Made by a program: the position numbers and the translations under genes
Notes under the pieces: model-generated
Told to the model about the DNA's origin: nothing
The model's database searches: none
What the model saw: the letters and a program-made list of their open reading frames with translations, nothing else
Shown: positions 50,303-60,308 of the stretch, piece by piece
Layout of the letters: each line of letters starts with the position of its first letter
How positions within the stretch are numbered: the stretch's first letter is position 1
NCBI GenBank assembly: GCA_021502835.1
Contig: JAKFGP010000008.1
Coordinates: 372,001-436,000 of the forward strand
Direction of reading: 5' to 3'
Source: Streptomyces thinghirensis
GTDB lineage: Bacteria; Actinomycetota; Actinomycetia; Streptomycetales; Streptomycetaceae
Length of the DNA stretch: 64,000 bases

Positions 50303-53300
50303 CTAGGCACCCGGGATCGAGGTCAGGAACTCCCCGACCCAGCCGAGCAGCTCGCGCCCGACCAGCGGCTTGCCGCCCACCTTCGCGGTCTTCGGACGGG
50401 GTACGAGGACCTGGTGGGCGCCCGCCTTGATGACGCTTCCGGGGTAGAGCCGCTTGAGCCTCAGCTCCTGGGACTCGCGCAACTCCACGGGCGCGAAGCG
50501 GATGTTGTTGCCCTGGAGCACGATGTCGCCGACGGCGCACGCCCGCGCGAGCATGCGCAGGCCCGCGACCAGCAGCAGGTTCTCCACCGGTTCCGGCAAC
50601 TTGCCGTAGCGGTCGACGAGTTCCTCGCGTACGGCCTTGATGTCCTCCTCGCTGTTGGCGGAGGCGATGGACCGGTACGCCTGGAGCCGCAGCCGCTCGC
50701 CGGGGGCGTAGTCGTGCGGGACGTGCGCGTCGACGGGCAGCTCGATCTTGACCTCGAGCGGCGGCTCCTCCTCCACGCCGCCCTCCAGAGAGGCCCGGTA
50801 GTCGGCGACGGCCTCGCCGACCATCCGCACGTACAGGTCGAAGCCGACGCCCGCGATGTGGCCGGACTGCTCACCGCCGAGCAGGTTGCCGGCGCCGCGG
50901 ATCTCCAGGTCCTTCATCGCCACGTACATGCCCGCGCCCATCTCGGTGTGCTGGGCGATGGTGGCGAGCCGCTCGTGCGCGGTCTCGGTCAGCGGCTTCT
51001 CCGGCGGGTAGAGGAAGTACGCGTAGCCGCGTTCCCGGCCTCGGCCGACCCGGCCGCGCAGCTGGTGGAGCTGGCTGAGGCCGAAGTTGTCGCCGCGCTC
51101 GACGATGAGGGGTGTTGGCGTTGGAGATGTCGATGCCGGACTCGACGATGGTCGTGGAGACCAGCACGTCGAACTTCTTCTCCCAGAAGTCGACGACGAC
51201 CTGCTCCAGCGCCTGTTCCGACATCTGGCCGTGGGCGGTGGCGATGCGCGCCTCGGGGACGATCTCGCGGAGACGAGCGGCCGCGCGGTCGATGGACTCG
51301 ACGCGGTTGTGGATGTAGAAGACCTGGCCCTCGCGCAGCAGCTCGCGGCGGATCGCGGCGCCGATCTGCTTCTGCTCGTAGGGGCCGACGAAGGTCAGCA
51401 CCGGGTGGCGCTCCTCCGGCGGGGGTGGTGATCGTCGACATCTCGCGGATGCCGGTGACCGCCATCTCCAGGGTGCGCGGGATGGGGGTGGCGGACATGG
51501 TCAGGACGTCGACGTTGGCACGGAGCTTCTTCAGCTGCTCCTTGTGCTCGACGCCGAAACGCTGCTCCTCGTCGACGATGACCAGGCCGAGGTCCTTGAA
51601 CTTGGTCTCGGAGGAGAACAGGCGGTGGGTGCCGATGACGATGTCCACCGAGCCCTCGCGCAGGCCCTCCAGGGTCGCCTTCGACTCGGTGTCGGTCTGG
51701 AACCGGGACAGCGCTCGCACGTTCACCGGGAACTGGGCGTACCGCTCGCCGAACGTCCCGAAGTGCTGCTGCACCAGCAGGGTCGTCGGCACGAGGACGG
51801 CCACCTGCTTGCCGTCCTGGACCGCCTTGAAGGCGGCGCGGACCGCGATCTCCGTCTTGCCGTAGCCGACGTCGCCGCAGATCAGGCGGTCCATGGGGAC
51901 CGTCTTCTCCATGTCCTCCTTGACCTCGGCGATGGTGGTGAGCTGGTCCGGGGTCTCCGCGTACGGGAAGGCGTCCTCCAGCTCGCGCTGCCAGGGGGTG
52001 TCCGCGCCGAACGCGTGCCCGGGCGCCGCCATCCGCGCGCTGTAGAGCTTGATCAGGTCGGCGGCGATCTCCTTGACCGCCTTCTTCGCGCGGGCCTTGG
52101 TCTTGGTCCAGTCGGCGCCGCCCAGGCGGGTGCAGGGTGGGGGCCTCGCCGCCGACGTACTTGGTGATCTGCTCCAGCTGGTCGGTGGGGATGTAGAGAC
52201 GGTCGCCGGGCTGGCCGCGCTTGGCGGGGGCGTACTCCACGACCAGGTACTCGCGGGTCGCGCCCTGCACGGTGCGCTGGACCATCTCGATGTAGCGGCC
52301 CACGCCGTGCTGCTCGTGGACGATGTAGTCGCCCGTCTCCAGGGTGAGCGGGTCGATGGTCTTGCGGCGCCGGGCCGGCATCCGGGCGCCCTCGCGGCCG
52401 GCGGCCTTCTGCCCGGTCAGGTCCGTCTCGGTGAGCACGGCGAGCTTGAGGGCCTGGTCGACGAAGCCGTAGTCGATCGAGCCGCAGGAGACGTGCACGA
52501 CGGACGGGCTGAGGGTGCCGAGGTCGTTGTCGAGGCGGGCGGCGATGCCCTCGCCGCCGAGGACCTCGACGGTGCGGGCGGCCGGGCCGTGGCCCTCGGT
52601 GACGTAGACCGCGCGCCAGCCGTCGGCGAGCCAGCCCTTGGTGTCGGCCAGCGCCTTGGCGGTGTCGCCGCGGTAGGTCTCGGGGGCGTGCATGCCGAGC
52701 TTGAGGGTGTCGGCGTCCTCCAGCGCGTCGTCGGCGGCGAAGGGCGACACCGACCACCACATCATGTCCAGCTCGCGGGCGTGCTCCCGGACGTCCGCGA
52801 TGGACCACAGGGAGGCCGCGTCGACGTCGATCGGCGCCTCGCCGCCGCCGCGGTGGCCGCCCAGGACGCCTGGAGGAACTCCTGGCTCGTCGCCACGAGG
52901 TCGGCGGCGCGGGACCGCACCCGCTCCGGGTCGCAGACGAGCGCCATCGAGCCCTTGGGCAGCACGTCGATCAGCAGTTCCATGTCGTCGACGAGGACCG
53001 GGGCCAGGGACTCCATGCCCTCGACGGCGATGCCCTCGGCGATCTTGCCGAGCAGTTCGCCCAGCTCTGGGTGGTCCTCGGCGAGGACGCGGGCGCGCTC
53101 CCGTACGTCGTCCGTGAGCAGCAGCTCGCGGCAGGGCGGGGCCCACAGGCCGTGTTCGGCGACCTCCAGGGAGCGCTGGTCGGCGACCTTGAAGTAGCGG
53201 ATCTCCTCGACGTCGTCGCCCCAGAACTCGACGCGGAGGGGTGCTCCTCGGTCGGTGGGAAGACGTCCAGGATGCCGCCGCGCACGGCGAACTCGCCGCG

Positions 53301-53838
53301 CTTCTCCACCAGCTCCACACGCGCGTACGCTGCCGCCGCGAGGGCTTCGACAATCTCTTCCAGGTCGGCGCTCTGCCCGGTGCGCAGCGCGACCGGCTCC
53401 AGGTCACCGAGGCCCTTGACCTGCGGCTGGAGCACCGAGCGTACGGGCGCGACGACGACGGAGACCGGGCCGGTCTCGGGGTCGTCGGGGCGGGGGTGGG
53501 CCAGGCGGCGCAGGACGGCCAGACGGCGGCCGACGGTGTCGCTGCGGGGGCTGAGGCGCTCGTGCGGGAGGGTCTCCCAGGAGGGATACTCGACGACGCC
53601 CTCCTCGGGCAGCAGCGAGCGCAGGGCCGCCGCCAGGTCCTCCGCCTCGCGCCCCGTCGCGGTCACCGCCAGCACCGGGCGGCCCGTCTCGCGGGCCAGC
53701 GCGGCGACCGAGAAGGCGCGGGCCGCGGGAGGGCCGACCAGGTCGACGTGCATGCGGTTGCCGTCTGCGGCCGCGGAGATCGCTTCCGCGAGGGCGGTGT
53801 CCCTTGACGACGGCGTCGAGCAGACCGTGCAGGCTCAT
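50303..53838 (-). CDS. mfd: Transcription-repair coupling factor Mfd
   Basis: A DNA translocase that removes stalled RNA polymerase and recruits UvrA. About 1178 residues, full length. N-terminal UvrB-like module ([37 protein letters not shown]), RNAP-interaction domain ([35 protein letters not shown]), translocase motifs [16 protein letters not shown] (Walker A), [18 protein letters not shown] (DEEQ box), [35 protein letters not shown] and [17 protein letters not shown], then the C-terminal TRCF domain ([15 protein letters not shown]). Indels near 53800, 53240, 52865, 52130, 51425 and 51110 shift the frame. ATG 53838. Confidence 0.95.
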
Positions 53839-54179
53839 GGAGGGGGCGCTTCCGTCCTGGGGTGCTGGGTGCGGGTGCTGGGGTGGACAACACGAGTAAC
53901 CCGGCGGTGTGAGGGCCGGGGGTGTCCAGCGTACGACGCCGCGCCCGCCCGCGCCGGTGGCTGTGGATGACGCCGGGGGTGTGGTGGCCGGCGCCACGGT
54001 GCCCGTACCAGGGCGCTCCACCCCTTGGCCCCCGGCCTGCGCCCACCCACCACCCGGACTCGGTCGGCTGAAAGGCGGGCCGCCATAGGGAGCCCGGCGC
54101 CGGGAGTCCCCCTTGGGACTCCCGGCGCCGGCTCTCCCCCGCAACCCCCGTATGCGGTGGCTCGTCGGTCGCTACTCCG
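53839..54179. other. Intergenic region upstream of mfd
   Basis: About 340 bases between the ABC permease and mfd, both leftward. It has a strong terminator (54094-54131) at its right side and must contain the mfd promoter. No gene-like frame is seen. Confidence 0.5.
54094..54131 (-). terminator. Hairpin terminator of the ABC exporter operon
   Basis: A perfect 17-bp stem (54094-54110 with 54115-54131; CCGGCGCCGGGAGTCCC and its complement) closed by CCTT, about 50 bp after the permease stop on the minus strand. Confidence 0.85.
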
Positions 54180-56744
54180 TCACTCCGTCGCGATGGCGTT
54201 CAGGACGTTCATCCGGCCCGCCCGGAACGCCGGGACCAGGGCGGCGAACAGGCCCACGAAGGCCGAGCCGATGAAGACGCCGATGATCGTCGGCCAGGGG
54301 ATGTCGAGGACGTTCAGTCCCTCCAGGGCGAGCAGCTTCTGCGCCGTGGCGCCCCAGCCCATGCCCAGCCCCAGGCCGAGCAGAGCACCGAAGAGGGCGA
54401 TGACGACGGACTCCATCCGGATCATGCGGCGCAGCTGGCGGCGGGAGAGACCGATCGCCCGCATCAGGCCGATCTCGCGGGTCCGCTCGACCACCGACAG
54501 CGCCAGAGTGTTCACCACACCGAGGACCGCGACGATGATCGCCAGGGCGAGCAGGCCGTAGACCATCTTCAGCAGCTGGCCGACCTGGTCCTTCAGCTCC
54601 TGCTTGTAGTCGGTCTGGTCGGCCACCTGGTACTGCGGGTAGGCGTCCAGCGACTTCTTCAGCGCGGCGTACGCCTGCTCCGCCTGGCCGTCCTCCGCCT
54701 TGGCGAACATGATCGTGTTCGGCGGGATGCTGTCGGCCGGCAGGTACTTCCGCATCGTCTCGATGCTGATGTACCGCGCGCCCTGGTCGATGGCCACGTC
54801 GTCGTCCGTGATCGCGGCGACCTTGAGCTTGGCGGTCTCGCCGCCCTTGAAGGCGACGGAGACCGTGTCGCCGACGTGCACACCGTGCTTCTTCGCGTAG
54901 TCCGCGCCGACCGACATGGCGTCGATGCCGTAGGCGGCGGAGAGCTTGCCCTCGGTCGTCGCGCGGTTCACGTCCTGGGCGTACGTCGGGTCGGCGGCCG
55001 TGACACCGTCGTCGTCCGTCTTGCCGTCGGGCGAGGTCAGCGTGGCGTCCAGCATCTTGTAGCGGGTGACGTGCTCCAGGCCGGGCGTGTCCTGCATCGC
55101 CTTCTCGGCCTGCGGCACGATCCGCTGGTTGCCCTGGACGATGAAGTCCGCGCCGACGGTCTTGTCCAGCTCGCTGGTGGCCGAGGCGACCATGGAGGAG
55201 CCGACCACCGAGAGGCAGGCGACCAGCGCGAGGCCGATCATCAGGGCGGCGCCCGTGGCGCCGGTGCGGCGCGGGTTGCGCAGGGCGTTGCGTTCGGCCA
55301 GGCGGCCGACCGGGCCGAAGGCCCGCAGCAGCACCGCGCTGATCACCCGGACCACGAAGCCCGCGAGCAGCGGGCCGATGACGACGAAGCCGATGAGGGA
55401 CAGCACGATGCCCGCGCCGAGCATCAGCGAACCCTCGCTCGCCTTGTCGGCGGCGGCGGCCGTGAGCAGGGCCACGGCACCGGCGCCGGTGAGGACCAGG
55501 CCGATCAGGCCGCGTATCCAGCCGGCCTTGCCGTCAGCCGGCGTACCGGCGTCGCGCAGGGCGGCCATCGGGGAGATCTTGCCGGCGCGGCGGGCCGGCA
55601 GGTAGGCGGCCAGGACGGTGACCACGATGCCGAGGACCAGGCCGACCACGGGTGTCGCCGTCTTGATGGTCAGGTCGTCGGTGGAGAGGTTCATCCCCGC
55701 CGCCGACATCAGCTTCATCAGGCCGACGGCGATTCCGACACCGGCCGCGACGCCGAGGATCGAGCCGACGATGCCGAGGAGCAGCGCCTCGACCAGCACC
55801 GAGCGGTTGACCTGCCGGCGGGAGGAGCCGATGGCCCGCATGAGGCCGATCTCGCGGGTGCGCTGGGCGACCAGCATGGAGAAGGTGTTGATGATCAGGA
55901 AGATGCCGACCAGGAACGCGATCCCGGCGAAGCCGAGCATGGCGTACTTGATGACGTTCATGAACTCGCCGAGTTCCTTGCGGTTCTCGTCGGAGTTCTC
56001 CTTCGCCGTCTGCACCTTGTAGGTGCCGTCCATGACCTGGGCGACGCTCTGCTTGAGCTGGGCGTCGGAGACACCGGCCGCGGCGGCGACGTTGAGCTGC
56101 GTGAACCTGCCGGTGGCGCCGAGCAGTTCGCGCTGGGCGGTGGGCGTGTCGAAGTAGACGACGGCGGCACCGGGGTTGGTCACCGTGAAGGACGCGATGC
56201 CGACGATCTCGGCCTTGAAGTCGCCGGTCTGCGAGATGGTGCGCAGTTCGTCACCGAGCTTCAGGTCGTGCTTGTCGGCGGTGTCGGCGTCGACCATGAG
56301 CTCGGTGGGCCCGCGCGGGGCGTGCCCGGAGGTGATCTCCATCGACCGGAGGTCGTTCTTCGTCCAGTTGCCGGCGATCGTCGGGGCGCCGCTGGTGGCG
56401 CCCACGTTGTCGTTGTCACTGTCGACGACGGTCACGTTCATCGAACTGACCATGCCCTCGGCCGACTTGACCCCGCCGGCCGCGCGTACCCGCTCCAGCG
56501 CGGAAGCCGGCAGCGACTCGGGCACGCCGTTCTGCGGGGCGTCGTCGCTCTTGGCCTCCTTCGGCATGACCGTCACGTCCGAGGACGTGACCGCGAAGAG
56601 CTTGTCGAAGGTGGTGTTCATCGTGTCCGTGAACACCAGGGTCCCGCAGACGAACGCCACCGACAGCAGCACCGCCACCGCCGAGAGCGCCATACGGCCC
56701 TTGTGCGCGAGGAAGTTGCGCATCGAGGTCTTGACGACGGTCAT
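54180..56744 (-). CDS. FtsX/MacB-like ABC transporter permease, duplicated
   Basis: 854 residues, intact. TM helix FLAHKGRMALSAVAVLLSVA, extracytoplasmic MacB_PCD domain (~45-250), helices with MLGFAGIAFLVGIFLIINTF and the coupling segment REIGLMRAIGSSRRQVNRSV. A second half begins ERNALRNPRRTGATGAALMI and ends with another core (REIGLMRAIGLSRRQLRRMI). Same architecture as the permease at 27749-30276. ATG 56744 overlaps the ATPase stop by ATGA. Intact frames here show that the DNA quality is better in this part of the window. Confidence 0.93.
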   Translation of the reverse strand: MTVVKTSMRNFLAHKGRMALSAVAVLLSVAFVCGTLVFTDTMNTTFDKLFAVTSSDVTVMPKEAKSDDAPQNGVPESLPASALERVRAAGGVKSAEGMVSSMNVTVVDSDNDNVGATSGAPTIAGNWTKNDLRSMEITSGHAPRGPTELMVDADTADKHDLKLGDELRTISQTGDFKAEIVGIASFTVTNPGAAVVYFDTPTAQRELLGATGRFTQLNVAAAAGVSDAQLKQSVAQVMDGTYKVQTAKENSDENRKELGEFMNVIKYAMLGFAGIAFLVGIFLIINTFSMLVAQRTREIGLMRAIGSSRRQVNRSVLVEALLLGIVGSILGVAAGVGIAVGLMKLMSAAGMNLSTDDLTIKTATPVVGLVLGIVVTVLAAYLPARRAGKISPMAALRDAGTPADGKAGWIRGLIGLVLTGAGAVALLTAAAADKASEGSLMLGAGIVLSLIGFVVIGPLLAGFVVRVISAVLLRAFGPVGRLAERNALRNPRRTGATGAALMIGLALVACLSVVGSSMVASATSELDKTVGADFIVQGNQRIVPQAEKAMQDTPGLEHVTRYKMLDATLTSPDGKTDDDGVTAADPTYAQDVNRATTEGKLSAAYGIDAMSVGADYAKKHGVHVGDTVSVAFKGGETAKLKVAAITDDDVAIDQGARYISIETMRKYLPADSIPPNTIMFAKAEDGQAEQAYAALKKSLDAYPQYQVADQTDYKQELKDQVGQLLKMVYGLLALAIIVAVLGVVNTLALSVVERTREIGLMRAIGLSRRQLRRMIRMESVVIALFGALLGLGLGMGWGATAQKLLALEGLNVLDIPWPTIIGVFIGSAFVGLFAALVPAFRAGRMNVLNAIATE

Positions 56745-57502
56745 GACGTGCGCCCCCGGGCGTCGAAGTCCTTCATGCGGTCGAGGACGGCGTCCGCGGT
56801 CGGCTTGTACATCTCGTCCACGATCCGGCCGTCGGCGAGGTACAGCACCCGGTCCGCGTAACTGGCGGCCACCGGGTCATGGGTGACCATCACGATGGTC
56901 TGGCCCAGTTCGGTGACCGACCGGCGCAGGAAGCCGAGGACCTCGGCGCCGGCGCGCGAGTCGAGGTTTCCGGTCGGCTCGTCACCGAAGATGATCTCGG
57001 GCCGCGCGGCCAGTGCCCGCGCCACCGCGACCCGCTGCTGCTGGCCGCCGGAGAGCTGGGTCGGCCGGTGCTTCAGCCGCCCGGCCAGCCCCACGGTCTC
57101 CACGACGCGGTCCAGCCACGCGCGGTCGTACTTGCGCCCGGCGATGTCCATGGGCAGCGTGATGTTCTCGAGCGCGTTCAGCGTCGGGAGCAGGTTGAAC
57201 GCCTGGAAGATGAAGCCGATCCGGTCCCGGCGCAGCTGGGTGAGCTTCTTGTCCTTCAGGCCGGTGATCTCGGTCTCGTCGAGGTATATCTGCCCGCCGG
57301 AGACGGTGTCCAGGCCGGCCAGGCAGTGCATCAGCGTGGACTTGCCGGACCCCGAGGGTCCCATGATCGCGGTGAACTGGCCGCGGGCGATGTCCACGTC
57401 CACGTGGTCGAGGGCGACCACCCGGGTCTCGCCCGATCCGTACGCCTTCACGACCTGACGCGCTCGCGCCGCAACGGCCGTACGCCCTCCGGTGCTCCCC
57501 AT
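56741..57502 (-). CDS. ABC transporter ATP-binding protein, MacB/LolD type
   Basis: 253 residues, intact. Walker A IMGPSGSGKSTLMH, Q-loop IGFIFQAFNLLPTLNALENI, signature LSGGQQQRVAVARALA, Walker B IIFGDEPTGNLDS, H-loop VMVTHDPVAASYADRV. Very close to the ATPase at 26917-27688. It is first in the leftward operon with the permease. Substrate unknown; macrolides, peptides, lipids or lipoproteins are possible for the class. Confidence 0.95.
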   Translation of the reverse strand: MGSTGGRTAVAARARQVVKAYGSGETRVVALDHVDVDIARGQFTAIMGPSGSGKSTLMHCLAGLDTVSGGQIYLDETEITGLKDKKLTQLRRDRIGFIFQAFNLLPTLNALENITLPMDIAGRKYDRAWLDRVVETVGLAGRLKHRPTQLSGGQQQRVAVARALAARPEIIFGDEPTGNLDSRAGAEVLGFLRRSVTELGQTIVMVTHDPVAASYADRVLYLADGRIVDEMYKPTADAVLDRMKDFDARGRTS

Positions 57503-57656
57503 GCGTGGGAATACTTACGGCCGATGTCATGTCAAGTCTCCTATGTCGGTCATCAGGTGAGCCACCGGTGCCGCCGGCGGGCGCTGAGCGGTACCGGTGG
57601 ACTGGGTGAACGTGGTGCTGCCGTGCTGCGACCGCCGCGGTGTGCGCGTCGCCGTG

Positions 57657-57708
57657 CGTGTGCCGTCGTGCCTGTCGTCGTGCGTGTGCCGTCGTGCGTG
57701 TCGTCGTG
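57657..57708. repeat. 26-bp tandem repeat
   Basis: Two abutting 26-bp copies (57657-57682 and 57683-57708) start CGTGTGCCGTCGTG and differ at one base. Shorter CGTGCGTCGTC fragments flank them on the right. Simple-sequence slippage is the simplest origin. Confidence 0.75.
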
Positions 57709-57913
57709 CGTGCGTCGTCCTGCTACGTCGAAGAGTCTGGCCGGAACCGGGGGCGAGCGCGCTGGTGTTCAGCGCACTCTTCTGCTGGGGAAAACCCCAC
57801 CCCCGCGGGTCCGGTTCACCGCCCCCAGCGGCGTAAAGCCAGACTAAGGACGCGACCGGGCCCGTCTCGTCCTCCGTCGGTACGAACCCTCCCCGGGCCG
57901 TAGTACGGAGGTA

Positions 57914-57961
57914 CCCCTAGGGGCTGTCCACCCTTCGGCGGAGCGGACCTAGGGGTTGTCC
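57914..57961. promoter_or_regulatory. Paired CCTAGGGG direct repeats upstream of MFS gene
   Basis: CCTAGGGGCTGTCC (57916-57929) recurs as CCTAGGGGTTGTCC (57948-57961), three helical turns (32 bp) apart. The first lies in the perfect palindrome CCCCTAGGGG (57914-57923). A TetR- or MarR-like regulator of the exporter could bind here; none is encoded alongside. Confidence 0.45.
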
Positions 57962-58069
57962 TCCTCCCCGGGACGCATCGAGCCTCCACCCTCCCGCGGC
58001 GTCAGGGTCAAGTGCGAAGCTGGCTCCCGCAGATGGATGCAACGGGAACGCAAGGACGGAGGCACCCGG

Positions 58070-59591
58070 GTGGACGGCGTGGACAGCACCCGGCCCGCGG
58101 TGGACGAGGCCGGAGCGGGCACGGGCCCGGACCGGCGCGGCGCCGTCGTGGCCGCCCTGATGCTCGCGATGGCGCTGTCGGCACTCGACGCCACGATCGT
58201 CTCCACCGCCGTCCCGCAGATCGTCGGCGACCTCGGCGGCTTCTCCCTCTTCTCCTGGCTCTTCTCCGGCTATCTGCTGGCCGTCACCGTCACGCTCCCC
58301 GTCTACGGCAAGCTCTCCGACACCTACGGCCGCAAACCGGTCCTGGTGGCGGGGGCTGCGCTGTTCCTCCTCGGCTCCCTGCTGTGCGCGCTCGCCTGGA
58401 ACATGGGCGCCCTGATCGCCTTCCGCGTCCTGCAGGGCCTGGGCGGCGGCGCCCTCCAGGGCACCGTGCAGACGCTCGCCGCCGACCTGTACCCGCTCAA
58501 GGACCGGCCCAGGATCCAGGCCAGGCTGTCCACGGTGTGGGCGGTGTCCGCGATCGCGGGCCCCGGACTGGGCGGTGTGCTGGCCGCGTACGCCGACTGG
58601 CGCTGGATCTTCCTCATCAACCTGCCGATCGGCGCCCTCGCCCTGTGGCTGATCGTCCGTCACCTGCACGAGCCCGCACGCGAGGCGTCCGGCACGCGCG
58701 CGCGTGTCGACTGGGCGGGCGCCCTGGCCGTGTTCGCCTGCGGCGGCGCCCTGCTCACCGCACTGGTGCAGGGCGGGGTGGCGTGGCCGTGGCTGTCGGC
58801 GCCCTCGCTCGCCCTGTTCGGGACTGGCCTCGCCCCTGCTGGTGGCCGTGGTGGTGATCGAACGCCGGGCGGCGGAGCCGATCATCCCCGGCTGGGTGTG
58901 GCGCCGCCGCACGATCGCGGCGGTGAACCTCGCGCTCGGCGCGCTGGGGCTGCTGATGGTGGCGCCGACCGTGTTCCTGCCCACCTACGCCCAGTCGGTG
59001 CTGGGCCTGGCACCGGTGGCCGCCGGTTTCGTGCTGTCCGTGTGGACGCTGAGCTGGCCGGTGTCCGCGGCCCTGAGCCAGCATGTGTACCGCAGGATCG
59101 GTTTCCGGAACACGGCCATGCTCGGTATCGGCACCGCGTCCCTGATCCTGTTCGCCTTCCCGTTCCTGCCCTATCCCGGCGAGGCCTGGCAGCCGACGCT
59201 GCTGATGCTGCTGCTCGGCGCCGCGCTGGGCCTGTTCCAGCTCCCGCTCATCGTCGGCGTCCAGTCCACGGTCGGCTGGTCGGAGCGGGGCACGGCGACC
59301 GCGTCCGTCCTCTTCTGCCGCCAGACCGGGCAGACGATCGGCGCGGCGGTCTTCGGTGCGATCGCCAACGGGGTACTGGCCGCGCGCCTAGGCGGGACGG
59401 GCGACCTCGGCGCCGGGGGCCTCGACTCCGTGACGGGGGCACTGGATTCGGGCGCCGCGGACGAGTCCGTGCGGCGGGCGATCGCCGACGCCGTGCACGC
59501 CGTCTACCTGGGCGCGGCGGGTGCGGCGGCGCTGGCGTTCCTGGTGCTGCTGGTGGTGGCGCCGCGCCGGTTTCCGGTTCTCCCGGACTGA
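58070..59591 (+). CDS. MFS drug exporter, EmrB/QacA (DHA2) type
   Basis: About 507 residues with ~14 membrane segments. Motif D1/C-type start ALSALDATIVSTAVPQIVGD, motif A GKLSDTYGRKPVLVAGA, motif B-like FRVLQGLGGGALQGTVQTLA, and WRWIFLINLPIGALAL are typical of DHA2 multidrug antiporters. A frameshift near 58830 shifts the middle. GTG 58070 has GGAGG seven bases upstream. Proton-driven export of cationic or hydrophobic drugs is the family role. Confidence 0.9.
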
Positions 59592-59789
59592 ACACGCGGG
59601 CGGGCGCGCCCCCCGAAGCGCCTGGTTAACGCGGGTAACACCCGTGGTCGGAGCCGCGCGAGCATACCGACCGATCAGTTTGGCCAAAACGCAGCGCATG
59701 GCCGAACCGGCGAGTAGCGTGCGTGGCCCGCCGCCCCCACCTCCCTGCGGTCCGCCACATCGGACCCGAGCCGCGCAAGGAGCACCGGG

Positions 59790-60308
59790 ATGTCCTACGA
59801 CCCGTCCCCGTCATACCCGCACCAGCCACCACCCCCGTACCCGTCGTACCCGCACCAGCCACCACCCCCGTACCCCCGCCCGCCGCACCACCCCGCACCG
59901 TCCCCCTACGACGCCCAACCCCACCCCCGGCAACCAGCGCAACCTCCCCACGCCGACCCGGCCCCCGAGCCCGCCGCCCACCGGGCACCGCGCCGGGACG
60001 CGCTCGGGCACCACAGCGACCTGCGGGTCCTGCGCAGCGCCTACCGCTGGCAGCGACGCACCGCCACGCTCACCGCGCTCGGCTACTTCACCCTGTTCCT
60101 GATCCTGTCCGCGTACGCGCCCGGGTTCATGACCGGCACCCTCGCCGACGGCCTGCCCACCGGACTGGCGCTCGCCCTGCTCCAACTCCCCGTCACCTGG
60201 CTGGCGATCGCGCTGTACGAGCACACCGCGCGCCGACACGTCGACCCGCTCGCGGACCGCATCCGCAAAGAGGCCGAACTGGACGCCAGGCGGGAGGCGG
60301 GACGGTGA
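59790..60308 (+). CDS. DUF485 small membrane protein with Pro/Tyr-rich N-terminus
   Basis: 172 residues, intact. The N-terminal ~70 residues are Pro/Tyr/His repeats (SYPHQPPPPYPSYPHQPPPP). The DUF485 part (~80-165) has two TM helices, YFTLFLILSAYAP and GLALALLQLPVTWLAIALYE, and conserved loop residues. DUF485 proteins precede sodium-solute symporters (YjcH with ActP in E. coli) and probably assist them. Its stop overlaps the next start by GTGA. Confidence 0.85.
   Translation: MSYDPSPSYPHQPPPPYPSYPHQPPPPYPRPPHHPAPSPYDAQPHPRQPAQPPHADPAPEPAAHRAPRRDALGHHSDLRVLRSAYRWQRRTATLTALGYFTLFLILSAYAPGFMTGTLADGLPTGLALALLQLPVTWLAIALYEHTARRHVDPLADRIRKEAELDARREAGR

Larger units (their letters stand above)
57503..58069. 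other. Intergenic region between divergent transporters
   Basis: About 570 bases between the ABC exporter (leftward) and the MFS exporter (rightward). It contains a 26-bp tandem repeat (57657-57708) and paired CCTAGGGG-containing repeats (57914-57961). Frames here are low-complexity and not gene-like. Confidence 0.5.

Noticed and set aside
57640..57903. Cys/Arg-rich open frame over the 26-bp tandem repeat
   Set aside because: The Cys-Arg-Val periodicity simply reflects the CGTGCGTGT repeats; no start signal.
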